DNA of 64,000 bases from Polycladomyces zharkentensis (GCF_016938855.1 NZ_JAFHAP010000006.1:160143-224142), one strand, 5' to 3'. Shown: positions 43,971 to 52,800, counted from the first letter of the stretch. The notes: a model not told the origin generated them from the sequence alone. Program-made: numbers and translations.

Positions 43971-44725
43971 GCAAAGTTTTGATTTGCCTTGATCCTGGTC
44001 ATGGAGGCCCTGATAGCGGGGCGGTGTCGAAATCTGGTTTGCGTGAAGCGGATGTGGCCTTGACTTTGGCCGAGAAAGTGAGCGCGGCTCTCGGGAAATA
44101 TGACGGGGTTGCGGTCACGTTTACCCGCGACCGCAACAACAGCAAAAATTATCCTGCACCGCCTGAAGGCTTGCGGAAGCGGATCGCCTACGCGAACGCA
44201 AGCGGAGCGGATGCTTTTGTGTCTTTGCATTGCAACTCTGGAGGCGGCAAAGGTTTCGAGTCCTTTGTGGCTGGCAACTGTTCTGCCTTCTCCAAAAAAA
44301 TGCAGGCTGTGTTGAATGAACACATCCTTGCGTACCTGAAAGGCTACGGCATTGGTGCACACGGAACCGCGGCCAAGGTTGACAGCCAATCGGCCCGTGG
44401 TCGGATCGGTGTGTTGCGTGACACCAAAATGCCTGCGGTGTTGCTGGAATGCTTGTTCATCGACAACCCGAATGAAGAAAAATTGTTGCGTGACGGGAAT
44501 TTCCTTGATGGGTTGGCCCAATCGATCGCGGCAGGCGTGGCCTCCGCGTTTGGCCTGAAAAAGAAAGCGACACCCCAACCAGTTCAACCGCAAACGAAAC
44601 CGATGCATCGTGTCATTGTAGACGGCAAACCGGTTATTGATTCCGCCTATAAAGATAAATTGTTGGCGGCGTTGGCGAAGGCGTTGGACAAGTACCAAGA
44701 TAAAGTGGAGATTACCAGGAGGTAA
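43967..44725 (+). CDS. endolysin, N-acetylmuramoyl-L-alanine amidase (Amidase_3)
   Basis: 252 aa. Zinc amidase domain 1-180 with ligands in LDPGHGGPDSGA, READVALTLAEK, VSLHCNSG and the catalytic Glu in LLECLFIDN. Pro/Gln-rich linker, then a short C-terminal region (HRVIVDGKPVIDSAYKDKLLAAL), possibly wall binding. Start overlaps the holin stop. No signal peptide, so it depends on the holin. Confidence 0.92.
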   Translation: MSKVLICLDPGHGGPDSGAVSKSGLREADVALTLAEKVSAALGKYDGVAVTFTRDRNNSKNYPAPPEGLRKRIAYANASGADAFVSLHCNSGGGKGFESFVAGNCSAFSKKMQAVLNEHILAYLKGYGIGAHGTAAKVDSQSARGRIGVLRDTKMPAVLLECLFIDNPNEEKLLRDGNFLDGLAQSIAAGVASAFGLKKKATPQPVQPQTKPMHRVIVDGKPVIDSAYKDKLLAALAKALDKYQDKVEITRR

Positions 44726-44800
44726 CAGAAAGGGGATTGGTGGAAGAGGTCCAATGATTTAGAATAGGATTTGACCAAGACAGACTGAGTCTAATAAAAA

Positions 44801-44830
44801 CTTGGGCGGTGTTTTACTGCCCAGGTTTTT
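44801..44830 (+). terminator. terminator at end of the lysis operon
   Basis: CTTGGGC (44801-44807) pairs with GCCCAGG (44819-44825), followed by TTTTT. Marks the end of the phage late operon. Confidence 0.8.
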
Positions 44831-44857
44831 ACATCTCATCTAAGAAAGGGGAGAAAA

Positions 44858-45046
44858 ATGATGTTAAACCATAGTATTTTATTAAAGCAGCACATAAAGT
44901 TTGTTTTGTATTCTCAGATATCGGGCCTCGTGCAATTGAGACGTATTTCAAGTTTCAAGATTCCTACACGGAGCATAACTCGTCTAATAACGCTTAGCGT
45001 TAAACCTGACAAGAGGAAATTCGTCGTCATCTCGTTTCCATTTTGA
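44858..45046 (+). CDS. possible small ORF
   Basis: 62 codons behind AGAAAGGGGAGAAAA. Basic, Ile/Ser/Arg-rich peptide without relatives I know. Only the RBS supports it. Confidence 0.25.
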   Translation: MMLNHSILLKQHIKFVLYSQISGLVQLRRISSFKIPTRSITRLITLSVKPDKRKFVVISFPF

Positions 45047-45073
45047 GTGTAAATTTACGACGCATGATCCCAC

Positions 45074-45178
45074 TTATTCCGCCTCCTCTTCATCCTCTAA
45101 CAGCCATCCGGGAACTGGAGCAAACAGTGCCCAGAGAATCAGCAGACCCATCACCACAGGAAGCACCAACATTTCCAT
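45074..45178 (-). CDS. tiny membrane protein
   Basis: 34 aa: MEMLVLPVVMGLLILWALFA span, then PVPGWLL and an acidic tail (EDEEEAE). GAGGGGGG RBS on the minus strand. Resembles small single-span peptides of spore formers; no name. Confidence 0.45.
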   Translation of the reverse strand: MEMLVLPVVMGLLILWALFAPVPGWLLEDEEEAE

Positions 45179-45280
45179 CATTCCATGCCCCCCTCACTCA
45201 AAATTGGTTCAACCGCCCAGGTAAGAAACGCCCCATTTTCACGCCCTTTTTTAGTCCTAACAACGATTTCCCCGCCGCCC

Positions 45281-45434
45281 GAGAAACTCAAAGGGTTTGA
45301 CCTCCCGGTTCAGTTGGTCTTCCTCGGGAGGTATACACATTAATGGAATTGTATCCACAACTTCGTAGAGGCGGCCTAGTGTATAATACATTCCAATGCC
45401 GTATGAACCGCGGTAATACAAACGGACGATCTAA
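45281..45434 (+). pseudogene. fragment duplicating the 3' end of the SDH-type protease
   Basis: Matches 49034-49191 at about 85 percent by eye, including GGGAGGTATACACATTAATG and ATGCCGTATGA. It carries only the last 50 codons with small indels, has no start, and cannot be expressed as the enzyme. Remnant of a duplication within the cargo region. Confidence 0.75.
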
Positions 45435-45449
45435 CGAAAATGAGATCTT

Positions 45450-45480
45450 AACATCCACTTGGTTAGTGGATGTTTCTTTT
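45450..45480 (+). terminator. terminator, overlapping the methyltransferase stop
   Basis: AACATCCACT/AGTGGATGTT stem (45450-45474) then TCTTTT. Serves rightward transcripts; the leftward methyltransferase gene ends inside it. Confidence 0.65.
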
Positions 45481-46068
45481 ACGATTTGGTTGTGCACAAA
45501 AAAATAATTCGTGGTAAAAAAGACATTTCCGAAACCGTTTCAAAACCTGGCAACCATAGTGATGATGTTGAAACAGATGGAGATAGTCTTCTTCGTTACG
45601 TATATACTCTCCACGATCAAACCAGGTCATAAAACGGTTGGAGAGTGGTTTATCGGAAAATAAGCAGGGCTCAATCACGATAATAGTTCCAGTTGGTTTT
45701 AAAATTCGTGTAAACTCCTCCATATAGAGATGGATCTCTTCTGAAGCAATATGATGTAAAACAGCGACGATCAAGATATAATCCATGCTTTTATCTTCAA
45801 TAGGGAAATGATTATTTTGAAAAACATCAAAAGTGTACTCAGGATAAAGCTGTTTTGCAAAAGCAATACGTCGATGGTCAGGATCTAGGCCTATGTAACA
45901 TTCAGAAGAAAAGATCGGGCAATTAGCTCCTGTACCTGAACCAAAATCAAGAATATGCCTTCCTTGAACAGGAAAGTGGTCTAAAATTAAATTATGAATA
46001 TATTTTTTAGTAGACCATTTGGGACGAACCAGCCGATGGTATAGATATGGAGATAATTTGATGGTAAT
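45463..46068 (-). CDS. class I SAM-dependent methyltransferase with apparent ATT start
   Basis: 201 aa. The SAM-binding motif ILDFGSGTGAN (about residue 40), acidic loop YIGLDPDHRR and motif IPIE-type region DKSMDYILIVAVLHHI place it in the UbiE-like group; the substrate is unknown. The first ATG in frame (45786) lies after the SAM motif, so translation must begin earlier. The frame opens only three codons before ATT at 46066-46068, which follows AGGTG by six bases. So the start is either a rare AUU codon or a mutated ATG. AT-rich. Confidence 0.65.
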   Translation of the reverse strand: MTIKLSPYLYHRLVRPKWSTKKYIHNLILDHFPVQGRHILDFGSGTGANCPIFSSECYIGLDPDHRRIAFAKQLYPEYTFDVFQNNHFPIEDKSMDYILIVAVLHHIASEEIHLYMEEFTRILKPTGTIIVIEPCLFSDKPLSNRFMTWFDRGEYIRNEEDYLHLFQHHHYGCQVLKRFRKCLFYHELFFCAQPNRKRNIH

Positions 46069-46172
46069 ACCTGTTCACCTGCTTTCCTGTATAGATTTAC
46101 AGCTAATCTTCCCCGGTTTTCCGAAAATATGTATCAAAAAACTTCTAGTGCCCTTACTGAGGAGGGATTACC

Positions 46173-46367
46173 ATGGCTGACGTTGCAATAATCAGACCTG
46201 TAATCTGAGCTAGATCGGAAAAGACTAAACCCTGGTTGCAACAAGAGTTAGAAAAAAAGGGATACGAGGATATGGTGAACAGCAATGATTCGGGAGCATT
46301 TGGTGCATTGGTATTCAATCCATACTACTCCGCATTGTTCGCGGGCCTCCTGATAAAAAACAAATAA
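46173..46367 (+). pseudogene. short gene with an in-frame TGA
   Basis: Behind GAGGAGGGATTACC the frame reads MADVAIIRPVI, then TGA (46206-46208), then continues open for 52 codons (ARSEKTKPWLQQELEKKGYEDM...NPYYSALFAGLLIKNK) to TAA. The part after TGA looks like a real small membrane-ended protein. Most likely a nonsense mutation; stop readthrough cannot be excluded. Confidence 0.5.
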
Positions 46368-46396
46368 AGAGCACCTTTACAGAGAAAAGTGCTCTT
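46367..46396. terminator. bidirectional terminator
   Basis: AAGAGCAC/GTGCTCTT stem between the TGA-interrupted ORF and the gamma-SASP gene. Confidence 0.65.
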
Positions 46397-46403
46397 ATGA
46401 TCG

Positions 46404-46757
46404 TTATTGCTGCTTATTGTTAGCGGATTGTTGATTTTGTCGACGAACTTCTTGAACGTTAGTTTCACTTGCAAATTCAGTTCCAAAATTTTGGGGAGCG
46501 CTCCCAGTTAAACCATAACCCTGAACGGCTTGGCTAGCACCAAGAGATGATTGAAGTTGTTGAACAATTTGCTGAATCTGGTTCAATTGTTGGGCGGCAT
46601 TTTGCTCGCGTTGATCAAAGTTATTTACGGTGCTCCCTTGTTGAAACTGACGAGCATTTTGAAGTTCATTTTGTTCTAACTGTTGGGCAATTTGTCTGAT
46701 TTGTTGTAAGGCTTGCTGTGCTTGTTGGGCAGCCGTGTCAATTCGACGATATGGCAT
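46404..46757 (-). CDS. sspE: gamma-type small acid-soluble spore protein
   Basis: 117 aa. The C-terminal segment NFGTEFASETNVQEVRRQNQQSANNKQQ is the gamma-SASP signature (amino-acid storage protein of the spore core, cleaved by GPR at germination). The N-terminal 80 residues are a Gln-rich coiled coil (AAQQAQQALQQIRQIAQQLEQNE), longer than in B. subtilis SspE. ATG 46757 with GAGGAGTG RBS (a GTG nine bases earlier is possible). A spore gene carried inside a prophage is unusual. Confidence 0.85.
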   Translation of the reverse strand: MPYRRIDTAAQQAQQALQQIRQIAQQLEQNELQNARQFQQGSTVNNFDQREQNAAQQLNQIQQIVQQLQSSLGASQAVQGYGLTGSAPQNFGTEFASETNVQEVRRQNQQSANNKQQ

Positions 46758-46827
46758 TTTACTCACTCCTCATCTTAGTTTTAACCTAACCTTTTGGCCA
46801 CGATAACTTTGTATTTATCGCCCACGG

Positions 46828-47070
46828 TTATCGATCGCGACCGCGCAGGCCCAAGAGTCCTAACAGACCGGCTAATCCAATCCATCCCCAGTCACGATCG
46901 TTATCCTGGGTACCTGTGGCAGTCCGCTGGATGTTGTTCATCATACCCCGGTTATTGTTGTCATTCACTTGAACAACTTGACTAGCCATTTCCGCCGAAA
47001 CATGAGGAACCTGAAAAGCGAATGCGGTCAGCATTACGGTGGTCACAAACAATGCAAAGAACTTTTGCAT
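46828..47070 (-). CDS. WGxxGxxG-family exported protein, copy 1
   Basis: 80 aa. Signal peptide (FFALFVTTVMLTAFAFQVPHVSA), Asn-rich middle, and C-terminal WGWIGLAGLLGLLGLRGRDR, the anchor motif of WGxxGxxG proteins (Trp, Gly/Leu helix, basic end). Possibly kept in the membrane by this tail. RBS AAGGAAGG. Near-identical to the gene at 49956. Confidence 0.8.
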   Translation of the reverse strand: MQKFFALFVTTVMLTAFAFQVPHVSAEMASQVVQVNDNNNRGMMNNIQRTATGTQDNDRDWGWIGLAGLLGLLGLRGRDR

Positions 47071-47253
47071 GGTGATACCTTCCTTTCGGTTATGTTTGCT
47101 TTTAGATTCCCACCCTTAATGTTTTTTCATACAGATAATTTTGTATGGCTGTTTTAAATGTGATCTGAGGTTTATTTTTTGTTGAATCTTACATAATAAG
47201 CATATTGACGTTTTATTTCCCTCCTTAAAGTGGTCAAACAGACCATCTTTAAT

Positions 47254-47289
47254 CCACTCAGTTCACCGACTCGACTGAGTGGTTTTTTT
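47254..47289 (+). terminator. rightward terminator
   Basis: CCACTCAGT (47254-47262) pairs with ACTGAGTGG (47274-47282), then seven T. No rightward gene ends here, so it may guard against antisense transcription. Confidence 0.7.
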
Positions 47290-47466
47290 ATGTATAAAAT
47301 CATCTCATTTGAGAACTCTAATTATTCACAGTCGGAGGTCAAATTAACGAAGACATAATCGTAGCAGAAATGTTGTTGGCTCGCCATCGGCGGAAACGCC
47401 AAAATAGCTATTTATTTGTGAATCGTTGCCGTACCCCGTATAAGAAAATGGGGCTTTTCGGCGTGT

Positions 47467-48114
47467 TTATTCCCATAATCCCAATTGCATGTATTCAACC
47501 AACTTAATTTGAGCAGTTACCTTAAGACGGTGATCTCTTTGATACCTCTTTACCGCTTCTTCCAAGCCAGCTCCAAACAATCCATCCATTGGCCCGTGAT
47601 AGTATCCCGCCGCTCGTAGGCGGTTTTGAACCAAGAGGACCAATGATCCTCGGTCCCCACGAACCAGTGTTTTCGGAAGCCCTTCTCCCAGACCCAGAAT
47701 CGGACCCTCAATGTATACCCGGGTTCCCAGAGGAACTTTTGGAAACAGCGCCTTGATATCCGGATTCAGCAGGCGAATACAACCGTGGCTTGTGTGACGA
47801 CCGATGGAATGAGGCCGGTTTGTGCCGTGGATTCCGTACTTACCCCATGGAACATTTAGTCCCAACCATCGGGGACCAAAACCTCCCCCCCAATCTCTAG
47901 ACTTTTCGACCACTTTCCAGTTTCCGATGGGAGTGGGGGATTGTTCTTTTCCGACACCAACAGGAAAGGTATCGAGAATTTGATTCCCATCCATAAGGTA
48001 AAGCTTTCTTTTCCATAGGTCGATGTGAATCCAGAGGTCGTCCCCGGGTTGTATTGAACTAAAAACGCTTGAATGAAGAAACAGGCTCAAGACGAGAGTA
48101 ATGATCGGTTTCAA
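47467..48114 (-). CDS. L,D-transpeptidase (YkuD) with peptidoglycan-binding domain
   Basis: 215 aa. Signal peptide 1-20; YkuD catalytic domain about 25-135 with GIHGTNRPHSIGRHTSHGCIRL (His and the active Cys in SHGCIR); PG_binding_1 domain about 145-212 (GSLVLLVQNRLRAAGYYHGPMDGLFG). Makes 3-3 cross-links in the wall; some YkuD proteins are spore-specific. Cargo gene of the prophage. Confidence 0.9.
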   Translation of the reverse strand: MKPIITLVLSLFLHSSVFSSIQPGDDLWIHIDLWKRKLYLMDGNQILDTFPVGVGKEQSPTPIGNWKVVEKSRDWGGGFGPRWLGLNVPWGKYGIHGTNRPHSIGRHTSHGCIRLLNPDIKALFPKVPLGTRVYIEGPILGLGEGLPKTLVRGDRGSLVLLVQNRLRAAGYYHGPMDGLFGAGLEEAVKRYQRDHRLKVTAQIKLVEYMQLGLWE

Positions 48115-48364
48115 AGTGCTTCCACCTACTTAAAAGTGTATAAGCAAGATTTATCTTACCCTTTAGATCTTCGGAAATACGCCATGGCCAATCCCCTTGG
48201 GTATTTGAATTAAGGGTACTTTGTTTGGGAAAAATATCCAAAAGGGCTGTTAAGCGGAGTCCAGGATAAAAAATCCAAGGACAATAAAATATCCAAAATA
48301 TAGGTCAAAGAACTGACGCTGACAGGTTAGTCCCTGTTTCATTCAAATTCATGAGGTGTCGAGT

Positions 48365-49192
48365 ATGTGGTGGTTCTGGGTTATCCTCTTGATATGGACA
48401 CTCTTTCCTGTATGGCAACAATATTGGATCAATTCTCAACGCATACGGGTAATCCGGCAAATGGAGCGTCAACGGGGAACACGAGTGATCACGTTGATTC
48501 ATCGTCAAGAGACAATTAGATTTCTCGGGATTCCGCTCAGGAATTATATCTCGGTGGAGGACTCTGAACAACTTCTTCGTGCCATTCGTTTAACTCCCGA
48601 CTCAATGCCAATTGATCTCATCTTACATACACCGGGCGGGCTTGTTTTGGCATCGGAACAAATCGCACGTGCACTAAACCACCATCCGGCCAAAGTCACG
48701 GTATTCGTTCCACACTATGCGATGTCTGGTGGAACCATGATAGCACTCGCGGCCGATGAAATCGTTATCGATGAAAATGCGGTCTTGGGGCCTATTGATC
48801 CACAGATCGGACAGTACCCGGCTGCGTCACTTATCGAAGTGGTGGCACAGAAACCCATTGAAAAAGTGAAAGATAATACCTTGGTATTGGTTGATATCGC
48901 ACGAAAAGCGCTCAAACAAGTAGAAACCTTTTTGACGGAGCTCCTTAAGGACAAGATGGATTTGGCTAAAGCGCAGGAATTAGCCCATGTTTTGTCCTCT
49001 GGACTCTGGACACATGATTATCCAATCACTATAGAGAAACTCAAAGGGTTCGACCTCCCAATTCAAGTTGGCCTTCCTCGGGAGGTATACACATTAATGG
49101 AATTGTATCCACAACCTTCGCAGAGGAGGCCTAGTGTACAATACATCCCAATGCCGTATGAGAGTAGCGGTGATACAAACGGCCGATCCTAA
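48365..49192 (+). CDS. SDH-type membrane serine protease (ClpP/crotonase fold)
   Basis: 275 aa. One N-terminal membrane span (MWWFWVILLIWTLFPVW). Core: PIDLILHTPGGLVLASEQIARAL, VFVPHYAMSGGTMIALAADEIVIDENAVLGPIDPQIG, with the nucleophile Ser in MSGG, as in serine dehydrogenase proteinases. ATG at 48365 behind GAGGTGTCG. Its 3' end is duplicated at 45281-45434. Confidence 0.85.
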   Translation: MWWFWVILLIWTLFPVWQQYWINSQRIRVIRQMERQRGTRVITLIHRQETIRFLGIPLRNYISVEDSEQLLRAIRLTPDSMPIDLILHTPGGLVLASEQIARALNHHPAKVTVFVPHYAMSGGTMIALAADEIVIDENAVLGPIDPQIGQYPAASLIEVVAQKPIEKVKDNTLVLVDIARKALKQVETFLTELLKDKMDLAKAQELAHVLSSGLWTHDYPITIEKLKGFDLPIQVGLPREVYTLMELYPQPSQRRPSVQYIPMPYESSGDTNGRS

Positions 49193-49261
49193 TATGGTTT
49201 TTTACCAGCATCACTGGCCGTTCTACGACAAAAATTCCGGGAGATAATTTATCTGTTGATA

Positions 49262-49298
49262 CAAACCCGCCCAGGTTGTGAGGCACTGGGCGGGTTTG
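49262..49298 (+). terminator. terminator, repeated type
   Basis: CAAACCCGCCCAG/CTGGGCGGGTTTG with loop GTTGTGAGGCA. Related hairpins with the same loop occur near 51449 and at 63592-63630. Confidence 0.75.
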
Positions 49299-49466
49299 CT
49301 GAGGCTGGAAGAGGCACAGGAGGATGTGTGATATGTCCCCTTGCCTTGGGAAACATTTATTGATATAGAGTAAATGTTTTGATAAATGATAGTAGTTATT
49401 CCTCATATTCATCCTTGAACGTGATATATTTTAATTAGAATATTGCCAATAATAAGGGGATTACAA

Positions 49467-49884
49467 ATGAAACTCCTTCGCTCTCTTGTGATTGCTGTGG
49501 CGCTGGTAGTGTCGTCTATTACAGTTTTACCTTCTCATAGCACTAATGCTTATAGCAGCTACGACGTTGTACTTTATTTCCCGCTAGATCGATATCCAGA
49601 AACCGGTGATCATATTCGCGATGCCATTGCAGGCTGGCCAACCGGATGTTTGTACGATCGAACGGGATGGAGCGGATGAAAGACGGGAGGAATCGCTTGC
49701 TCCTTATCCGCCAATCAGTGGATATGATCGTGATGAGTGGCCAATGGCTATGTGCCTTGAAGGCGGTGCAGGAGCAGATGTTCGTTACATCAGCCCGAGT
49801 GATAACCGTGGAGCAGGCGCATGGGTGAGCAACCAACTTGAGGATTACCCGGACGGTACTCGGGTGAAATTTATTGTTCAATGA
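49467..49884 (+). pseudogene. nucB: nucB, sporulation-specific DNase, frameshifted
   Basis: Closely matches B. subtilis NucB, an extracellular DNase made by the mother cell: signal peptide, [26 protein letters not shown], then in another frame [43 protein letters not shown] and [15 protein letters not shown] to FIVQ. One extra base near 49631-49633 (GCAGGCTGG) breaks the frame between the two parts. All catalytic-type residues lie after the break. Either a true pseudogene or a sequencing error. Confidence 0.88.
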
Positions 49885-49892
49885 TAAAAAAG

Positions 49893-49918
49893 AGCTACCC
49901 TTAGCGGGTAGCTTTTTG
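49893..49918 (+). terminator. terminator after nucB
   Basis: AGCTACCC/GGGTAGCT stem (49893-49913) then TTTT. Confidence 0.75.
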
Positions 49919-49955
49919 TGTGTTCTGGGGAAACAGAATGGGCAAGTTTTATTAT

Positions 49956-50213
49956 TTATCGCCCTCGGTTATCGCGATCGCGACCGCGCAGGCCCAAGAG
50001 TCCTAACAGACCGGCTAATCCAATCCATCCCCAGTCAAAATCGTTATCTTGGGTACCTGTGGCAGTCCGCTGGATGTTGTTCATCATACCCCGGTTATTG
50101 TTGTCATTCACTTGAACAACTTGACCAGCCATTTCCGCCGAAACATGAGGAACCTGAAAAGCGAATGCGGTCAGCATTACGGTGGTCACAAACAATGCAA
50201 AGAACTTTTGCAT
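49956..50213 (-). CDS. WGxxGxxG-family exported protein, copy 2
   Basis: 85 aa. Same signal peptide and Asn-rich middle as copy 1, with FDWGWIGLAGLLGLLGLRGRDRDNRGR at the end. The duplication includes about 150 bases upstream (to near 50365), so promoter and RBS were copied as well. Confidence 0.8.
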   Translation of the reverse strand: MQKFFALFVTTVMLTAFAFQVPHVSAEMAGQVVQVNDNNNRGMMNNIQRTATGTQDNDFDWGWIGLAGLLGLLGLRGRDRDNRGR

Positions 50214-50376
50214 GGTGATACCTTCCTTTCGGTTATGTTTGCCTTTAGATTCCCACCCTTAATGTTTTTCATACAGTGAATTTGTGCTGTTTTGAGTGTG
50301 ATTTGAGGTTTATTTTTTGTTCGATCTGACAAAATAAGCATGTGATATATAATTTCCCTCCTTAAAGTGGTCAAAG

Positions 50377-50408
50377 AAAGACCCGGTAAAGATGTTACCG
50401 GGTCTTTT
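50377..50408 (-). terminator. terminator after the DUF3231 gene
   Basis: AAAGACCCGGTAA/TTACCGGGTCTTT perfect 13-bp stem (50377-50407); T-runs come from the stem ends on both strands. Confidence 0.75.
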
Positions 50409-50410
50409 TG

Positions 50411-50926
50411 TCAGACTGGTTCTGTTTGCTTCACTTGGAGTGGGGGCAAAACGAGCCACCCTTTATCTTTGTTCATCTTTAAGAGTTGGCCAGCATACTG
50501 GGCTTTCTTCATGTGAAAAGCACCAAACATGGCTGCGATGTCTTCCCGGGTGCATTGCCCCATGGCTTGACTGCAAGCAACCAATCCTGCGGCGTAGTCC
50601 ATGGACAGGGCGGCGGCGATTTCAGGATCATTGAACCGGGCTCCAGGAGGGATGTCCTCCAAATTTGCCTTTGGTCGTTCAGGTGGAGCCGGAGGGAGGG
50701 ACACCCCGTTTTCCTTCAACAGTTGGGTGGTTTGTTCGATTTCCGGTTGGATGACGTTTCGAATGGTATCTTGCAGAAAGGTCCGGAGATCTTGATCACC
50801 AGCATGGTTTAAGTAGGTTTGGTATCCCGCAAAAAAACCTTGTGCAGCTTGTGCAAAACTCCATACACTGAAGACTTCACCGTAGTGCATGGGCTCCTTC
50901 TGTTGATCACCACTTAAAATCCCCAT
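50411..50926 (-). CDS. DUF3231 ferritin-like protein, coat-F-like
   Basis: 171 aa. Two helical pairs (YGEVFSVWSFAQAAQGFFAGYQTYLNHAGDQDLRTFL, PEIAAALSMDYAAGLVACSQAMGQ) fit DUF3231 proteins, relatives of CotF-like coat proteins, common in spore formers. The ATG at 50926 is chosen because TAAGGAGGATGATC precedes it; 50 earlier codons in frame lack support. Confidence 0.75.
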   Translation of the reverse strand: MGILSGDQQKEPMHYGEVFSVWSFAQAAQGFFAGYQTYLNHAGDQDLRTFLQDTIRNVIQPEIEQTTQLLKENGVSLPPAPPERPKANLEDIPPGARFNDPEIAAALSMDYAAGLVACSQAMGQCTREDIAAMFGAFHMKKAQYAGQLLKMNKDKGWLVLPPLQVKQTEPV

Positions 50927-51185
50927 GATCATCCTCCTTAGTTGAATGTTAAATCCTGATACTCTAATGGGTATAAGAATGGGATCGACGGTTATAGGTT
51001 TTGATGGTTCCTGTTTTTTATACTGGCTTTTGTTGGGATAAGAAATTGGTGAGGTTAGTGACCATATTATTTCCATACTCGTTTTTAGATCATTCTCGCT
51101 GCAACTTGTAGATGATCCCTTTCAATGGCCCCAAAACATCTTCCGTGTTTTTATATGGTCGCTTCGTTCCGCTTTCTCCCCAAAA

Positions 51186-51415
51186 TAAATTTTGCCACCA
51201 TCAAAGTCCGAATGCTCTCCATAGACGCCCCTGAAACGAGCATCTGGAATCCCAATGATCCACTTGATGAATTGCCTTATGAATTTCGGCTGTTTGTCGG
51301 GTCACCGGCAACCCGACAAATACGCTGGTAACTATGAAACTGAAGAGTACGTGGAAGATCAATACAAGGATATTACCATAGAACAAAGGGTGTTCTTTTA
51401 GAAAGAGGAGGATAC
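51186..51415 (+). pseudogene. thermonuclease-like fragment (copy inside prophage)
   Basis: ATIKVRMLSIDAPETSIWNPNDPLDELPYEF matches the SNase fold motif region (KVRLxxIDAPE) without a start or the N-terminal part; the frame breaks afterwards and ends YKDITIEQRVFF. A related pseudogene is at 61468. Gene remnant. Confidence 0.6.
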
Positions 51416-51762
51416 CAAAAAAAGCTGGATATAAAGTAAAAAAAAGAAACCCGTCCAGGTTGTGAGGCCCTGGGCTCGGTCATAGTCCTTTTTGCGAAGA
51501 TAAATTTCTTGTGTGGTAAAGTAAATAAACTGGTCCCTTACTGTCAGAGACCTGTTTATCATTCATTTTATCCTCCAATAAAAAAGCACCTATAAGGGTG
51601 CTTTAAGATAATCATTTGACTTGGTTCTATTTACAGTGGCTACAAATCAGTGATTATGAGTGTTATCATCCTATGACGTGGCGTCAGCCGATGATGTACT
51701 ATCCTAATATATGATGAAACACCATTACTATTTGTTTTCCACACTGGACCGCATGCCAATGG
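51416..51762. other. intergenic, no gene seen
   Basis: Contains a weakened hairpin of the CCCGTCCAGGTTGTGAGG type (near 51449) and CACCTATAAGGGTG (51591-51604). No gene supported. Confidence 0.4.
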
Positions 51763-52800
51763 TCATGAGTTCTTTCCTTCCAGATATCGCTTGTCCTTCA
51801 TGAACAGGCGCCAAAATAACACAAAGCCTGGCAATAAAATCGCCAACCCGATTGTGAACACTTTCAACAAGGAGTAAAAGGTGTTGATCTGCGTGAACGC
51901 TTGATTGACGGTCAGATACGGATAAACGATATACGGCAGGTGTGACGCGCCATAGGCAAAAGTAGCCAATGCGTACTGGATGGCCACAAACACCACCGCC
52001 ACCCGCGGCCGCCCAATCTTTTTGTCCTTCGTTTTCCACCACAAGGCCACGTAACCGATGAGAAAAGCGATGATCGACCACACATACCAAGTATTGTACC
52101 GCAACAACCGGTCCAACAGCCAATCTGCTTCCGGTTCCAGTGTATAAAGCGTAAAAACCGCTACCAACAACGTGATCGGACCAAACGTAATCGCATATCG
52201 GCGGTACACCTCATACGCGCTATCATCGCCCGACTCCCTGGCATAATCGGCCAAGAAAAGCGAAGACAAAAAGAGCTCCGACGACAAACCGAACAAAATG
52301 TACAAATAGACAGACGGGCTGGTCAACCATTTGCCGAATAACAATTCTTCCTGCCCATGGATCATTTGCACAAATCCCCCCTGGGTGACGGGCAACGCAC
52401 TGATCAAAAGTGCGGGGATAAACAGAGCGGTCAGTCCCGACACCACTTGCAACGCCTTTCTGTACCGCTCGACTGAAAAGGCAAACACCATAAAGGCGCT
52501 GCGGATTGAAATTAAGAGCATAATGATGCTGACCGGCACAATCAGCACCGTACCCAACATATAAGCAGCCTTCGGGAAAAATCCGACGGTCATCACTACC
52601 AGGAGCACAAGGATGGTATTGGTCACTTCCCAAGTCGGCGACAGAAAACGGTTGGCGATTTTGCCCGCCTGCGTATGCTGGTTCGCATGAACCATCGCCC
52701 AAAAGCTGGCGCCAAAATCAATAGATCCGGCCAAGCTGTAAATATAGAGCACAACCCAGACCGTCAGGATGGCAATGGATGGTTCAATGGGCTGCACCAT
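51763..52800 (-). CDS. cydB: cytochrome bd quinol oxidase subunit II
   Basis: 345 aa with about nine membrane spans. Partner of CydA in the terminal oxidase that reduces oxygen with quinol at high affinity. Opening (IAILTVWVVLYIYSLAGSIDFGASFW) is typical of CydB with FG in the first span. ATG overlaps cydA by 17 bases; GAGGATACCC RBS. Carried inside the prophage, unlike usual chromosomal sites. Confidence 0.9.
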   Translation of the reverse strand: MVQPIEPSIAILTVWVVLYIYSLAGSIDFGASFWAMVHANQHTQAGKIANRFLSPTWEVTNTILVLLVVMTVGFFPKAAYMLGTVLIVPVSIIMLLISIRSAFMVFAFSVERYRKALQVVSGLTALFIPALLISALPVTQGGFVQMIHGQEELLFGKWLTSPSVYLYILFGLSSELFLSSLFLADYARESGDDSAYEVYRRYAITFGPITLLVAVFTLYTLEPEADWLLDRLLRYNTWYVWSIIAFLIGYVALWWKTKDKKIGRPRVAVVFVAIQYALATFAYGASHLPYIVYPYLTVNQAFTQINTFYSLLKVFTIGLAILLPGFVLFWRLFMKDKRYLEGKNS

